From Pseudomonadota bacterium (GTDB taxonomy: Bacteria; Pseudomonadota; Alphaproteobacteria; Rhizobiales; Hyphomicrobiaceae): DNA of 64,000 nucleotides. The translations under genes and the position numbers were made by a program. The stretch is from positions 1-64,000 of the forward strand of contig JAFECE010000011.1 in the NCBI GenBank assembly GCA_018242295.1, written 5' to 3'. A model generated the notes under the pieces. The model saw nothing but the letters and a program-made list of their open reading frames with translations. It was not told where the DNA came from and did no database searches. Positions 36,534 through 45,708 of the stretch are shown here, one piece after another (position 1 is the stretch's first letter; every line of letters starts with the position of its first letter).

Positions 36534-37274
36534 TCAATCGGAGCTCGTCGTCAGTGGTTGCGTGAGCGCGGCTTCGGCTTCAGCGAGCGCATCAGGCGTT
36601 CCGACGTGCATCCAGACGCCTTCGAGACGGAGGCCATAGAGGCGGCCCTTGTCGATGGCGCGATCCCAGAGTTTGTTGAGCGAGAAAGCCCCCTGCGGAG
36701 CGTTTTCAAAGAGACGCGGGTGGGCGATCGATACCCCTGCGAATACGAACGGCGCGAGGCGAGGGCCGGTTTGGCGCGTGAGGTGCCCCGTCGCGTCCAT
36801 CTGAAAATCACCGAGGCCTTCGTAGCCGATGCTTGCGGCGAGAGGAGCAACGAGCATCAGGCTGTCCATCTGGTTCGCGTCGAATGCATTGAGCAGGCGA
36901 TCGAGGTTCGAGCCTAGTCCTTCGATCCAGACGGAATCGGAGTTGTGAATGATGAAAGGGCCGTCGCCGAGCTTCGGCAGTGCACGGAGCGCGCCGCCAC
37001 CGGTATCGAGCAGCTTATCGCGCTCGTCGGAAAATATGATTTTCGGGGCGGTGCGGTGCGCCAGATGCTTTTCGATTTTGTCGGCGAGGTAATGGACGTT
37101 GACGACGGCGCGTTTGATGCCCGCCGCCGCCAGGCGATCGAGCACGTGGTCGATCAACGGCCTGCCGCCAAGCGGCACCAGGGGCTTCGGGAGCGTCTTC
37201 GTCAGCGGACGCATACGCTCGCCCTTGCCGGCTGCCAGTACGAAAGCGCTCGAAGGGCGCTTGGCGGACGTCAT
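36534..37274 (-). CDS. murU: N-acetylmuramate-1-phosphate uridylyltransferase (MurU-like)
   Basis: A 246-residue sugar-1-phosphate nucleotidyltransferase. The N-terminal AFVLAAGKGERMRPLTKTLPKPLVPLGGRPL is the nucleotide-binding signature, with the metal Asp in IIHNSDSVW, and the C-terminal part ends with WMHVGTPDALAEAEAAL. In Pseudomonas and Caulobacter, AmgK and MurU recycle MurNAc directly to UDP-MurNAc, bypassing de novo synthesis. The neighbouring upstream gene encodes an AmgK-type kinase, which supports this assignment over other nucleotidyltransferases. Confidence 0.88.
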   Translation of the reverse strand: MTSAKRPSSAFVLAAGKGERMRPLTKTLPKPLVPLGGRPLIDHVLDRLAAAGIKRAVVNVHYLADKIEKHLAHRTAPKIIFSDERDKLLDTGGGALRALPKLGDGPFIIHNSDSVWIEGLGSNLDRLLNAFDANQMDSLMLVAPLAASIGYEGLGDFQMDATGHLTRQTGPRLAPFVFAGVSIAHPRLFENAPQGAFSLNKLWDRAIDKGRLYGLRLEGVWMHVGTPDALAEAEAALTQPLTTSSD

Positions 37275-37296
37275 TTGGAGCGTCTCCGAAATCGGG

Positions 37297-38844
37297 TTAG
37301 ATCTTCAGGGCTTCTGCGCGCAGGCTCCGAGGCAGGTTCTCGTCATACCATGCCTTGAGGGCGGTGAGACCCTCGTGCTGTAGATCCCGCTCGAGATACC
37401 CCCAGATCCTTGGCATATGGGTCAGGTACTGCCTTTTTCCGTCGCGCATTGCGAGTCGCGCGAAGATGCCGAGGATCTTGGTATTTCGTTGTGCCCCTAG
37501 TGCGGCGTAGCTAAAGCGGAAATCAGGCTGATCGAACTTTGGGTTCCGTGCCGCGGCTGCCGCGGCGTAATGATCGAGAAGCTGTTTTTCCAGGTCTTCC
37601 GGCACGTCGACCCGCGCGTCCTGCAGGAGCGAGACGAGATCATAGGCGGCCGGCCCAATCATGGCATCCTGGAAGTCGATGATGCCGACATCGCGCGGGC
37701 TGGGGCGGTCATCGAGGGCGATCAGATTCGGCGAATGGAAATCGCGCAGCAGCCACGTTTTCGGCTGGTTCAATAGGCGTTTGAACGCGGTCTTCCAGAG
37801 CGACGTGAATGCATCGCGTGCCGATTGTGGGGGCGCCTTGCCGTGGAGTGCGGGCCAATACCAATCGAGCAGCAACTGGGTTTCGATTTCGAGAACGCCC
37901 TCGTCGGCTTCGGGAAGGATGAATTCCGTGCCATCCGAAAGTCGGATCCGTGACGGGGGCTCGGTGCTCTGCACGGCGATCAACGTATCGACGCCGCGCT
38001 TCCAGAGAGAGGCTTGATCGCGACCGCGTTTGAGTTCCGCGCCGAAGACTTTGTCGCCGAAGTCCTCGATGATCAGCAGGCCCTGCGCGAGGTCTTCGGC
38101 GATGATCCGCGGGACTGAAAGTCCGGCCGCGTCCAACGCGCCGCCGATGGCGACAAAGGCTTTGACGCTTTCGGCAAGGTGGGCGATGGCGCTATAGGAT
38201 TTGCCGTCGCGTATCGGCGGACCGTCGGGCCGTTGCGGAGAGTCCATGAGGATGGCGCGTGAGCCGTCGGCCTTTTGCAGCCGGGCATAGCGGCGCGGAG
38301 ACGCGTCTCCCTGCAGGTAGCTGAACGCCGTCGATGCGTCGCCCCAACCGGCGCGTGCCAGAAAATCGCGGATCGCGGTGAAGCGTTCGAGGCGGGCGCG
38401 CAGATCGGCGGCGGTGTCGAGGCTGACGTTTCTGCGGTCCGGCGCGGCGGTCTCGTCGAAGCGAATGGTGAAGCGGTCGCGCGGGATGCGGTCATTGCCC
38501 CGTGACGGCCATTCGATGACGGCGATACCTCTTGTCAGGGCGGCGTCGAGGCCAAGCTCGTCGATCTCGCTCGCGTCGGAAAGGCGGTAGAGGTCGAAGT
38601 GTGCAATGTCGAAACGCGGGGTTTCGTAGGCTTGCACCAGGGTAAAGGTCGGACTTGGGATTTCGAGTTCCGGGTTGCCCGAAATGGCGCGGATGAGAGC
38701 CCGCGCGAAGGTGGACTTGCCGGCGCCAAGGTCGCCCTCCAAGGCCAATGTATCGCCGGGCTGCAGGAGGAATGCGATCTCCTGCGCCACGCGCGACACG
38801 TCGCTTTCCGTAAGGTCGGTGAATGAGAATGCCGGGTTTATCAT
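37297..38844 (-). CDS. TsaE-AmgK fusion: t6A ATPase plus sugar kinase-like phosphotransferase
   Basis: A 515-residue two-domain protein. Residues 1 to about 150 are TsaE, the ATPase of tRNA threonylcarbamoyladenosine synthesis, with P-loop LEGDLGAGKSTFARAL, SPTFTLVQAYE and HFDLYRL. Residues about 160-515 are an aminoglycoside-phosphotransferase fold like the anomeric MurNAc/GlcNAc kinase AmgK, with the catalytic loop LRDFHSPNLIAL and the metal Asp in GIIDFQDAMIGP. The reading frame is continuous with no stop, so it is a true fusion, known in other alphaproteobacteria. It lies 22 nt before murU and 11 nt after divL, giving one transcript that mixes tRNA modification and cell wall recycling. 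Confidence 0.9.
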   Translation of the reverse strand: MINPAFSFTDLTESDVSRVAQEIAFLLQPGDTLALEGDLGAGKSTFARALIRAISGNPELEIPSPTFTLVQAYETPRFDIAHFDLYRLSDASEIDELGLDAALTRGIAVIEWPSRGNDRIPRDRFTIRFDETAAPDRRNVSLDTAADLRARLERFTAIRDFLARAGWGDASTAFSYLQGDASPRRYARLQKADGSRAILMDSPQRPDGPPIRDGKSYSAIAHLAESVKAFVAIGGALDAAGLSVPRIIAEDLAQGLLIIEDFGDKVFGAELKRGRDQASLWKRGVDTLIAVQSTEPPSRIRLSDGTEFILPEADEGVLEIETQLLLDWYWPALHGKAPPQSARDAFTSLWKTAFKRLLNQPKTWLLRDFHSPNLIALDDRPSPRDVGIIDFQDAMIGPAAYDLVSLLQDARVDVPEDLEKQLLDHYAAAAAARNPKFDQPDFRFSYAALGAQRNTKILGIFARLAMRDGKRQYLTHMPRIWGYLERDLQHEGLTALKAWYDENLPRSLRAEALKI

Positions 38845-38855
38845 CGCGCTCGGTT

Positions 38856-41369
38856 TTATGCTGCGCGCTCGCCGCCCGCCAGCCTGTGTTTGCCGCCATC
38901 TGAGGTTCGGGTGACGGGCTGTTCGGGGATGCGAACGACCACGCGGGTTCCCCTGCCTTCCTCGGAGGTGATCTCGATCGTGCCGCCGTGAAGCTCAACG
39001 AGGCTTTTGGCAATTGAAAGGCCGAGGCCCGCGCCACGGTGCTCGGAGCCGCGGCTCCGGCTTTCAAAGCGCTGGAAAACCCGGCCGATCTGATCTTTCG
39101 GGATGCCGATGCCGGCATCTTCGACCCGGAAGAAGATGTTTCCGCCCTGGCGCCAGCAGGCGAGGTACACGGTTCCGTTGACCTTCGAGAAGCCGACAGC
39201 ATTGGACAGAAGATTGTAGAGCACCTGACGCATGCGGGCTTCATCGACCATGATTTCGGTCACGTCCTCGGCGATCGCGATGTCGATTGTCAGGCGCGAG
39301 CGGACCGCGCGTTCGCGAATGCCGAGAATGGCGGCGTCGATGATGGCGCGGACGCCGACGGGCGAAAGCTTCAGCTCAAGGCCACCGGCTTCGATCGTCG
39401 TCAGGTCCAGGATGTCGTCGATGATCGCGAGCAGCGTGTTCGACGATGATCGGATGTCGGCGAGATACTCTCTCTGCTTGTCGTTCAATTGCCCGAACAT
39501 GGGGTTGGCAAGCATTTCGGAGAAGCCGTTGATCGTCTGCAGCGGCGTTCGCAATTCGTAGGAAATGTGGCCGATGAAGTTCGTCTTCAGGCGGTCGGCG
39601 GCGACGAGCGCTTCGTTGCGCTCAACGAGGGCGCGTTCGGCGCGCTTGGCATCGGTGACGTCAGCGAACGTCAGCAGCGTCGCGCCATCCGGCAACGGCA
39701 TCAGCGCGTAGTCGACGACGACATGGTCCGCGCGGATCATCTGTCCTGCGAATGTTTCACGCTCGTCCTGGAATGCGGTGACGGCGCGGCCGATGCGCAG
39801 CCAAGTGGCTGCATCCGGATAAAGGTTTTGAACCGCGGCGATGATTTCGCCGACGTGCGGCAGTTCCTTCAGCCGGCCCGCCGGGATTTGCCAGATACCG
39901 CAGAAAGCCCGGTTGAAGAGCTTGAGGCGGCCGTCCGTGCCGAACACGGCGACGCCTTCCTTGAGGCTATCGAGCGTTTCACGCTGCACATCGATCAAGG
40001 CGTTGTAACGGGCTTCGAGTGCCAAGCGGTCGGTCTCGTCCGCGAAGAGATAGGTGACGCCACCGTCGGGACGCTGCTCGGCGATGACGTTGATGATGCG
40101 CCCGTCCGTCAGGTTCCAAATGTCTTCCAGCGGCGTGCCGGATCTATAGCAAGCAAGAACCTGGGCTTTCCAATCGCGATGGCTGACAACGGGCGGGAGA
40201 AGGCCGATCTCGCGCAGCCGGTCGAGGATGGCGCCGTCGGTGGGCCGTGTTGCAAGCCATTCGGGATCGAGCGACCAGAGCTTCGCAAAAGCGGCGTTGT
40301 AGAAAATCAGCTTCTGGTCGCGGTTGAATAGCGCCACAGCGGTTTCCACGCGATCGAGCGTCCGGTCATAGGCGGCAATCTGACGTTCGAGCTCCCCTTG
40401 CGCCGTTTCAATATCGGTCACGTCGATCGCTGCGCCTGCGAGCATGCCGTCGACAGGAATGACGACGATGTCGTGGGGTTTGCGCTCGCCGCCCGCGATC
40501 AGGTGGACACGCGCCTTATAGCTTTCGCCGCTGGCGATGGTTTTCAGCACGTGCTTGCGCTGGCGCATTTCCAACAGTTCGATCTGGCGCTGCAGGACCT
40601 CGAGTTCACCTTCGGCGTCGACGGCTTTGACGTAGGCTTTGTTGACCCAGACGAGACGGTTCGACTGATCGCGCAACCAGACGGGCATCGGCAGCGTATC
40701 GAGAAGCGCGCGGCTCGATCGAATATCGCGCGCGAGCGTCGCGTGGCGTTCGTCGATCCTTGCGATTTCGGCTTTGTAGGTGGAGACGTCCTTGAAGCGC
40801 AGCACGGCGCGTCCGCCGGCGGCGCGGCCCTCCGCTTCGAGCGGGGCGCCGGCGCTCGTCTTGACGATGATGCTGAAGGCGCGACCGTTCGCGAAGAGCA
40901 TGTCGAGCGACGTCTTCAGCGTGTCGGCCGAAGCCGGTTGCAGCCACTGACCGAAGCGCAGGATTTCCGGTTGCTGGTCGGGGAGGCCGGGAATGCCGGT
41001 CAGGGTGTGCGAGGCGATGCGGACGGCTTGGCCCTGCTCCCAGAAAACGAGGACCTGAGGCTCGGCGCGGATAATGGCGTCGGCTGCTGCGAGGTTGCGC
41101 CGGAGATGTTGGCTTTCCGCCTTCGCCTTGCTCGCTTCTTTGCGGGCGTTACTGGCTGTATGCCAGATGATCAGACCAGCCACGAATACGGCGGCCGCCA
41201 CGATGCCGACGACAGCCATCTGCCGTTCGGTGAGTTGGGACGTCTCGATCTGGTGTCCGCCGACGAAAACTGCGAGCATGGCGGCGACACAGGCCATTGC
41301 CGCCAGGAGCAGAAGTGCCAGCTGAAGCCGGGTCGTCAACCGTCGGTTCTGGGCAGGCGTAGCGCGCAT
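38856..41369 (-). CDS. divL: DivL-type PAS sensor pseudokinase (Tyr in place of phospho-His)
   Basis: An 837-residue membrane protein. Two N-terminal helices (about residues 14-38 and 50-70) are followed by several PAS-like domains (LLDTLPMPVWLRDQ; VETAVALFNRDQKLIFYN; LKEGVAVFGTDGRLKLFN) and a histidine-kinase-like core. In the dimerisation helix the motif reads FIGHISYELRTPLQ: the usual phospho-accepting His of S-H-E-L-R-T-P is Tyr604 (TAC codon, 39558-39560). The ATPase domain keeps QVLYNLLSNAVGFS, VEDAGIGIP and HRGAGLGLSIAKSLVELHGG. This matches Caulobacter DivL, which binds DivK-P and tunes the CckA-ChpT-CtrA pathway. The gene sits between ahcY and tsaE. The ATG at 41369 (MRATPAQNRR) is preferred over the frame's upstream extension. 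Confidence 0.9.
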   Translation of the reverse strand: MRATPAQNRRLTTRLQLALLLLAAMACVAAMLAVFVGGHQIETSQLTERQMAVVGIVAAAVFVAGLIIWHTASNARKEASKAKAESQHLRRNLAAADAIIRAEPQVLVFWEQGQAVRIASHTLTGIPGLPDQQPEILRFGQWLQPASADTLKTSLDMLFANGRAFSIIVKTSAGAPLEAEGRAAGGRAVLRFKDVSTYKAEIARIDERHATLARDIRSSRALLDTLPMPVWLRDQSNRLVWVNKAYVKAVDAEGELEVLQRQIELLEMRQRKHVLKTIASGESYKARVHLIAGGERKPHDIVVIPVDGMLAGAAIDVTDIETAQGELERQIAAYDRTLDRVETAVALFNRDQKLIFYNAAFAKLWSLDPEWLATRPTDGAILDRLREIGLLPPVVSHRDWKAQVLACYRSGTPLEDIWNLTDGRIINVIAEQRPDGGVTYLFADETDRLALEARYNALIDVQRETLDSLKEGVAVFGTDGRLKLFNRAFCGIWQIPAGRLKELPHVGEIIAAVQNLYPDAATWLRIGRAVTAFQDERETFAGQMIRADHVVVDYALMPLPDGATLLTFADVTDAKRAERALVERNEALVAADRLKTNFIGHISYELRTPLQTINGFSEMLANPMFGQLNDKQREYLADIRSSSNTLLAIIDDILDLTTIEAGGLELKLSPVGVRAIIDAAILGIRERAVRSRLTIDIAIAEDVTEIMVDEARMRQVLYNLLSNAVGFSKVNGTVYLACWRQGGNIFFRVEDAGIGIPKDQIGRVFQRFESRSRGSEHRGAGLGLSIAKSLVELHGGTIEITSEEGRGTRVVVRIPEQPVTRTSDGGKHRLAGGERAA

Positions 41370-41574
41370 CGAATTCCGTTGTAGTCCAAGGAAGCGGCGC
41401 TGCACACTATGTGCGGACACGCCAACACGATTCCGGGCCTCACGGCACGAATCAACCCGAGTATGCGGTGCGGGAGCCGCCGCCGCTACCGCAGCGGGTG
41501 CCACAAAATGAAACGGCGCCAGAGTGTTCCCCTGGCGCCGCGCAATTTGGCTCGTTCCAAGCGAAGCTTGGCCG

Positions 41575-42984
41575 TCAGTAGCGGTAATGGTCCGCTTTGA
41601 AGGGACCTTCCGTCTTTACACCGATGTAGGCGGCCTGCTCGGGGCTGAGCTTGGTGAGCTTGGCGCCGATCTTGGCGAGGTGCAGCATCGCGACCTTTTC
41701 GTCGAGGTGCTTCGGCAACGTATAGACCTCTTTCTTATACTTGCCTTCGTTGGTGAACAGCTCGATCTGGGCCAGCGTCTGGTTCGTGAACGACGCGGAC
41801 ATGACGAACGAGGGGTGTCCCATGGCGTTGCCGAGGTTCACGAGGCGGCCCTCCGAGAGGAGGATGATGCGCCTGCCGCTAGAGAACTCGATTTCGTCGA
41901 CCTGCGGCTTGATGTTGGTCCACTTGAAGTTCCTGAGGCCAGCGATCTGGATCTCGTTGTCGAAGTGGCCGATGTTGCAGACGATCGCGCGGTCCTTCAT
42001 GGCCCGCATGTGATCGACCGTGATGATGTCCTTGTTGCCCGTTGCCGTCACGAAGATGTCGGCGCGCGGAGCGGCGTCGTCCATCGTCACGACCTCGTAG
42101 CCTTCCATCGCGGCCTGAAGGGCGCAGATCGGGTCGACTTCGGACACCAAGACGCGGCAACCGGCGTTTCTCAGCGAAGCGGCCGAGCCTTTGCCGACGT
42201 CGCCGAAGCCCGCGACCATCGCAATCTTGCCAGCCATCATTACGTCGGTGCCGCGGCGGATGCCGTCGACGAGGCTTTCGCGGCAGCCGTAGAGATTGTC
42301 GAATTTCGACTTCGTGACCGAGTCGTTGACGTTGATCGCGGGGAAAAGAAGCTTTCCGGCCTTCTGCATTTCGTAAAGGCGGTGCACCCCGGTCGTCGTT
42401 TCTTCCGACACGCCCTTGATGGATTTCGCGATGGTCGCGAACCAGCCCTTGGGCTTCTCGGCCAGCGTCTTCTTGATCAGCGCGAAGAAGACCTGCTCTT
42501 CTTCGGAGGTGGCGCCGTCGAGGAACGCGGTGTCGCCGTTCTCGGCCCGGAGACCGAGGTGGACGAACATGGTCGCGTCGCCGCCGTCATCGAGGATCAG
42601 GTTCGGAACGCCGCCGTCACCCCACTCGAAAAGCTTGCGGGTGTAGTCCCAGTAGTCGGTTAGGGTTTCGCCCTTCCACGCAAATACGGGGATGCCAGCG
42701 GCGGCGATGGCGGCGGCTGCGTGGTCTTGGGTCGAGTAGATGTTGCACGAGACCCAGCGAATGTCGGCGCCGAGAGCCGCGAGCGTCTCGATCAGCACCG
42801 CCGTCTGGATCGTCATATGCAGCGAGCCGGCGATGCGCGCGCCCTTCAGGGGCTTCGAGGCGCCATATTCCTCGCGCGTCGCCATCAGGCCGGGCATCTC
42901 GGTCTCGGCGATGGAGATTTCCTTGCGCCCCCAGTCGGCGAGGCTGAGGTCCTTGACGATGTAGTCCGTGAATTTCGTGCTCAT
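41575..42984 (-). CDS. ahcY: Adenosylhomocysteinase
   Basis: A 469-residue NAD-dependent hydrolase that splits S-adenosylhomocysteine into adenosine and homocysteine. It shows [34 protein letters not shown], the dinucleotide motif [12 protein letters not shown], and the C-terminal KADHYRY that completes the neighbouring subunit's site. It contains the ~40-residue insertion seen in most bacterial enzymes relative to the mammalian form. Its 5' leader has a hairpin at 43027-43052. High expression is expected in cells with heavy SAM use. Confidence 0.98.
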   Translation of the reverse strand: MSTKFTDYIVKDLSLADWGRKEISIAETEMPGLMATREEYGASKPLKGARIAGSLHMTIQTAVLIETLAALGADIRWVSCNIYSTQDHAAAAIAAAGIPVFAWKGETLTDYWDYTRKLFEWGDGGVPNLILDDGGDATMFVHLGLRAENGDTAFLDGATSEEEQVFFALIKKTLAEKPKGWFATIAKSIKGVSEETTTGVHRLYEMQKAGKLLFPAINVNDSVTKSKFDNLYGCRESLVDGIRRGTDVMMAGKIAMVAGFGDVGKGSAASLRNAGCRVLVSEVDPICALQAAMEGYEVVTMDDAAPRADIFVTATGNKDIITVDHMRAMKDRAIVCNIGHFDNEIQIAGLRNFKWTNIKPQVDEIEFSSGRRIILLSEGRLVNLGNAMGHPSFVMSASFTNQTLAQIELFTNEGKYKKEVYTLPKHLDEKVAMLHLAKIGAKLTKLSPEQAAYIGVKTEGPFKADHYRY

Positions 42985-43359
42985 ATGGCTTTGTTCCTCG
43001 TGGATGCGCCCTGCGTGCGGAAGCGCGGTGTGCTGCCTTAAGAGGGCACACCTCAGCCGTTTCGAATTTCCGGCCGCGCAAACTTGGGCGTTGCTATAGC
43101 GAACTCACGGCAGGCACGCAATAACATATAAACAAGTCTTTATGTCTCTCGGTGGGCGCGTGCTTGCACGACGCAATGCGATTTCTGCCGGGGATATCTA
43201 AGTAAATGCAAAGTAAATTATATAAATACATTTTGATTAAAACTGACTTGTCGAGATGAAGTGTCGGTTAATCTCGATATGAATTCGGCATATCAGATTA
43301 ATTCGTCTTAAATGATCAACCCTTCAGTGTTCATTGAAAGTATTCGCTGGAGGCGGTCG
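42985..43359. other. 375-nt divergent intergenic region between ahcY and the tadG-like gene
   Basis: No gene is seen. The part nearest ahcY holds an inverted repeat (listed separately). From about 43120 to 43310 the DNA becomes markedly AT-rich relative to the surroundings, with runs such as AAATTATATAAATACATTTTGATTAA split over 43210-43245, and must hold the promoters of both divergent genes. No confident -35/-10 pair could be chosen. Confidence 0.6.
43027..43052 (-). promoter_or_regulatory. Hairpin in the ahcY leader
   Basis: GGTGTGC (43027-43033) and GCACACC (43046-43052) are perfect reverse complements around a 12-nt loop, 42 nt upstream of the ahcY start. The SAH riboswitch consensus was not recognised, so only a structured leader or operator is claimed. 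Confidence 0.4.
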
Positions 43360-44808
43360 ATGAAGTTCGCGTCATATTCTGTACGGCGTGCGCTGGATAG
43401 TTGCCGAAGGGCCGGAAAGGCCCTGGCTGGCAAATCGCAGGAACGTGCGAGCGCGCTTTACCGGTTTGCCGCCGATTCGCGCGGCGACGTCGCCATTGTG
43501 TTCGGTCTGATGACGCTCGTCCTGCTCATGATGGTCGGCCTGGCGGTCGATTATGGGCGGCTCATCAACGCGCGCAATCAAACGCTGGAAGCGGCGGACG
43601 CGGCTGTGCTGGCGGGTGCCCGCGCGCTGCAGACCAACGGGGGCGACCAAGCCGCGGCCATCAAGGTCGCGCAAGCCTACTACAAGCAGGCCGTCCAAAG
43701 CCGCATCTCGGTGGTTTCAAACTCCGATACGGTCGACTTTGCCGTTACCGACAACGGGACGGCCGTCGTCTCGAAGGGCAATGCTTCTATCGCGACGCCG
43801 TTCATGAGCGTGGCCGGCGTGAAGACCTTGCCGCTCCTGCATGTCAACGGAACGGACTATGCGAAGGCGGTGCTTGCCGTGGGCGGCAATGCCGAACTCA
43901 ACCTCGAAGTCAGCATGATGCTCGACATCACGGGGTCTATGGCGGGCCAAAAACTCACGGATATGAAGGCCGCTGCGAGTGACCTCGTCAACATCGTCGT
44001 CTGGAAGGATCAGAGCAAGTATACGTCGAAGATCGCGATCGTTCCGTTTGCGTACGATGTGCGCCCGCCGAGTTCGGTGCTGACGAAGGTGCGGGGCACA
44101 GTCTCGTCTAGTGCGGTGAAGATCAGCGGAACGAACTACTACCCGTCCGATTGCGTCGTTGAGCGTACAGGTTCGGAGAAGTATACGGCTGCAGCTCCCG
44201 CCTCGGGTCAGTATGTAATGACCCACTATACGTCAAAGACGACTGGTTCCGGCTCAAGCAAAAAGGGTGTCTGTGACGTAGCGGCCAGCGCTGAAATGCT
44301 TCCGTTGACGAGTGACACGACCGCTCTGCTTGCCAAGATCAACGGGCTCGCGACGGCGGGTAGCACGGCCGGTCACATTGGCACGGCGTGGGCTTGGTAC
44401 ATGCTGTCGCCAAACTGGGGGTCCCTGTGGGCATCCTCAAGTATGCCAGCTGCGTATGGTACAGATAAGCTGAAGAAGATTGCTGTCCTTATGACGGACG
44501 GCGAATACAATACACAGTACACTACCCAGGGCATTCCCGATAATTCGAACTCGCTCACGTCGTGTCCGAATGCGGCGAACGGCGAGTGCTCGAGCGCGCA
44601 GGCTAAGGAGCAATGCAAAGCGATGAAGGACAAGGGTATCGAGGTTTATACAGTCGGCTTCCAGCTCGACAACCAGACAGCAATAGATACGCTTACGGCC
44701 TGCGCGACCGACGTCAACCATTTCTACAACTCGACGACCGGCGATGCGCTCAAGGCAGCGTTCCGCGATATCGCGTTGAAGATCTCGACGCTTTATCTTT
44801 CGCAGTGA
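43360..44808 (+). CDS. TadG-like protein with von Willebrand factor A domain
   Basis: A 482-residue envelope protein. After about 40 basic residues comes a TadE/TadG-type segment (FAADSRGDVAIVFGLMTLVLLMMVGLAVDYG), a prepilin-like transmembrane helix followed by INARNQTLEAADAAVLAGARAL. A VWA domain starts near residue 185 with MMLDITGSMAGQKLTDMK; the MIDAS motif is DITGS instead of the standard DxSxS. Later VWA strands include IAIVPFAYDV and KKIAVLMTDGEYN. Several paired cysteines (CPNAANGEC, EQC, AC) occur in the C-terminal half. The start at 43360 follows TGGAGG. No other tad or flp genes are nearby, so its role in pilus assembly or adhesion is open. Confidence 0.85.
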   Translation: MKFASYSVRRALDSCRRAGKALAGKSQERASALYRFAADSRGDVAIVFGLMTLVLLMMVGLAVDYGRLINARNQTLEAADAAVLAGARALQTNGGDQAAAIKVAQAYYKQAVQSRISVVSNSDTVDFAVTDNGTAVVSKGNASIATPFMSVAGVKTLPLLHVNGTDYAKAVLAVGGNAELNLEVSMMLDITGSMAGQKLTDMKAAASDLVNIVVWKDQSKYTSKIAIVPFAYDVRPPSSVLTKVRGTVSSSAVKISGTNYYPSDCVVERTGSEKYTAAAPASGQYVMTHYTSKTTGSGSSKKGVCDVAASAEMLPLTSDTTALLAKINGLATAGSTAGHIGTAWAWYMLSPNWGSLWASSSMPAAYGTDKLKKIAVLMTDGEYNTQYTTQGIPDNSNSLTSCPNAANGECSSAQAKEQCKAMKDKGIEVYTVGFQLDNQTAIDTLTACATDVNHFYNSTTGDALKAAFRDIALKISTLYLSQ

Positions 44809-44829
44809 CGTTTTCGGAATTGGTTACGA

Positions 44830-44857
44830 GGGGCGCTTTTCGCGCCCCTTTTTCTTT
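44830..44857 (+). terminator. Rho-independent terminator of the tadG-like gene
   Basis: GGGGCGC / GCGCCCC stem (44830-44836, 44842-44848) with loop TTTTC, followed by TTTTTCTTT. It lies between convergent genes. Confidence 0.9.
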
Positions 44858-44872
44858 GGGCTGAGCGTTCGC

Positions 44873-45178
44873 TCAGGCGTCGCCGACGCATTCCTCGTCA
44901 AAGCCCGCTTCGACCAATTTGACGAGAGCCTGCAGCGCTTCGGGGCCCTGCGGGCCTTCGGCAACGATATAGAGCTCGGAGCCCGGACCCGCGGCAAGCA
45001 TCATCAATCCCATGATCGAGGTGCCGCCGACTGAATTGCCGTGGTGGGTGACGGTGACAGTGGCATCAAAGCTTTCGGCGCATTTGACGAACTTCGCCGA
45101 CGCCCGCGCGTGCAGGCCCTTGACGTTACGGATGATGACGACGGCTTCTGGTTTCAGACTGTTGACCAGTTCGGGCAT
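44873..45178 (-). CDS. HPr family phosphocarrier protein
   Basis: A 101-residue PTS phosphocarrier. The phosphorylated His is H23 in VKGLHARASAKFV, and the regulatory serine site is S54 in GGTSIMGLMML. In alphaproteobacteria this HPr works with EI-Ntr and EIIA proteins in regulation rather than sugar uptake. It follows the EIIA gene by 9 nt and, with hprK nearby, forms the usual rhizobial group. Confidence 0.94.
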   Translation of the reverse strand: MPELVNSLKPEAVVIIRNVKGLHARASAKFVKCAESFDATVTVTHHGNSVGGTSIMGLMMLAAGPGSELYIVAEGPQGPEALQALVKLVEAGFDEECVGDA

Positions 45179-45187
45179 AGGTCCTTC

Positions 45188-45589
45188 TCAGCCGCCGGAC
45201 AGTTCTTGGCTTGCAACCTTGATATATTTCTTGCCGGCATCCCGAGCCATGATGACAGCTTGCTCAAGCGGCGTCTCGCTGCGGATGCTGGCAAGCTTCA
45301 CCAGAATGGGAAGACTGATTCCGGCGATGACTTCGGCCTTCGTTTCGTCCATCACTGAGATGGCAAGGTTAGAGGGCGTGCCACCGAACATATCGGTCAG
45401 AACGATCACGCCCTTGCCGCTGTCCACGCGCTGGACCGCATTCAAGATTTCCACGCGACGCGCTTCCATGTCGTCGTCTGGGCCTATGGCTATCGTTTCG
45501 AGCGCCTGCTGCTTGCCGACGACGTGCTCAAGCGCGTTGCGAAACTCTAGCGCAAGCCCGCCATGCGTGACGATGACAAGTCCGATCAT
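45188..45589 (-). CDS. PTS EIIA component, mannose family
   Basis: A 133-residue EIIA-Man-type protein. The phosphorylation site is His9 in LVIVTHGGLA, and VIVLTDMFGGTPSNLA is the family signature. No EIIB, EIIC or EIID gene is near, so it is a regulatory EIIA without its own permease, as found in many alphaproteobacteria. It lies between hprK and the HPr gene on the minus strand. Confidence 0.93.
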   Translation of the reverse strand: MIGLVIVTHGGLALEFRNALEHVVGKQQALETIAIGPDDDMEARRVEILNAVQRVDSGKGVIVLTDMFGGTPSNLAISVMDETKAEVIAGISLPILVKLASIRSETPLEQAVIMARDAGKKYIKVASQELSGG

Positions 45590-45708
45590 GAGCGACGGGC
45601 CATTTCATTAGCGTGCGGCGAATTCATGTTTTGCCGCCGTGTCGCGCGGAAATTGGCAAGTGTTTGGAGCTGGCGCAAGCAGTTTCTGGACCTCATTCGG
45701 GGCTTTGG

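Noticed and set aside
42985-43110. SAH riboswitch upstream of ahcY
   Set aside because: A hairpin is present but the conserved SAH-riboswitch sequence blocks were not seen; only a structured leader is reported.
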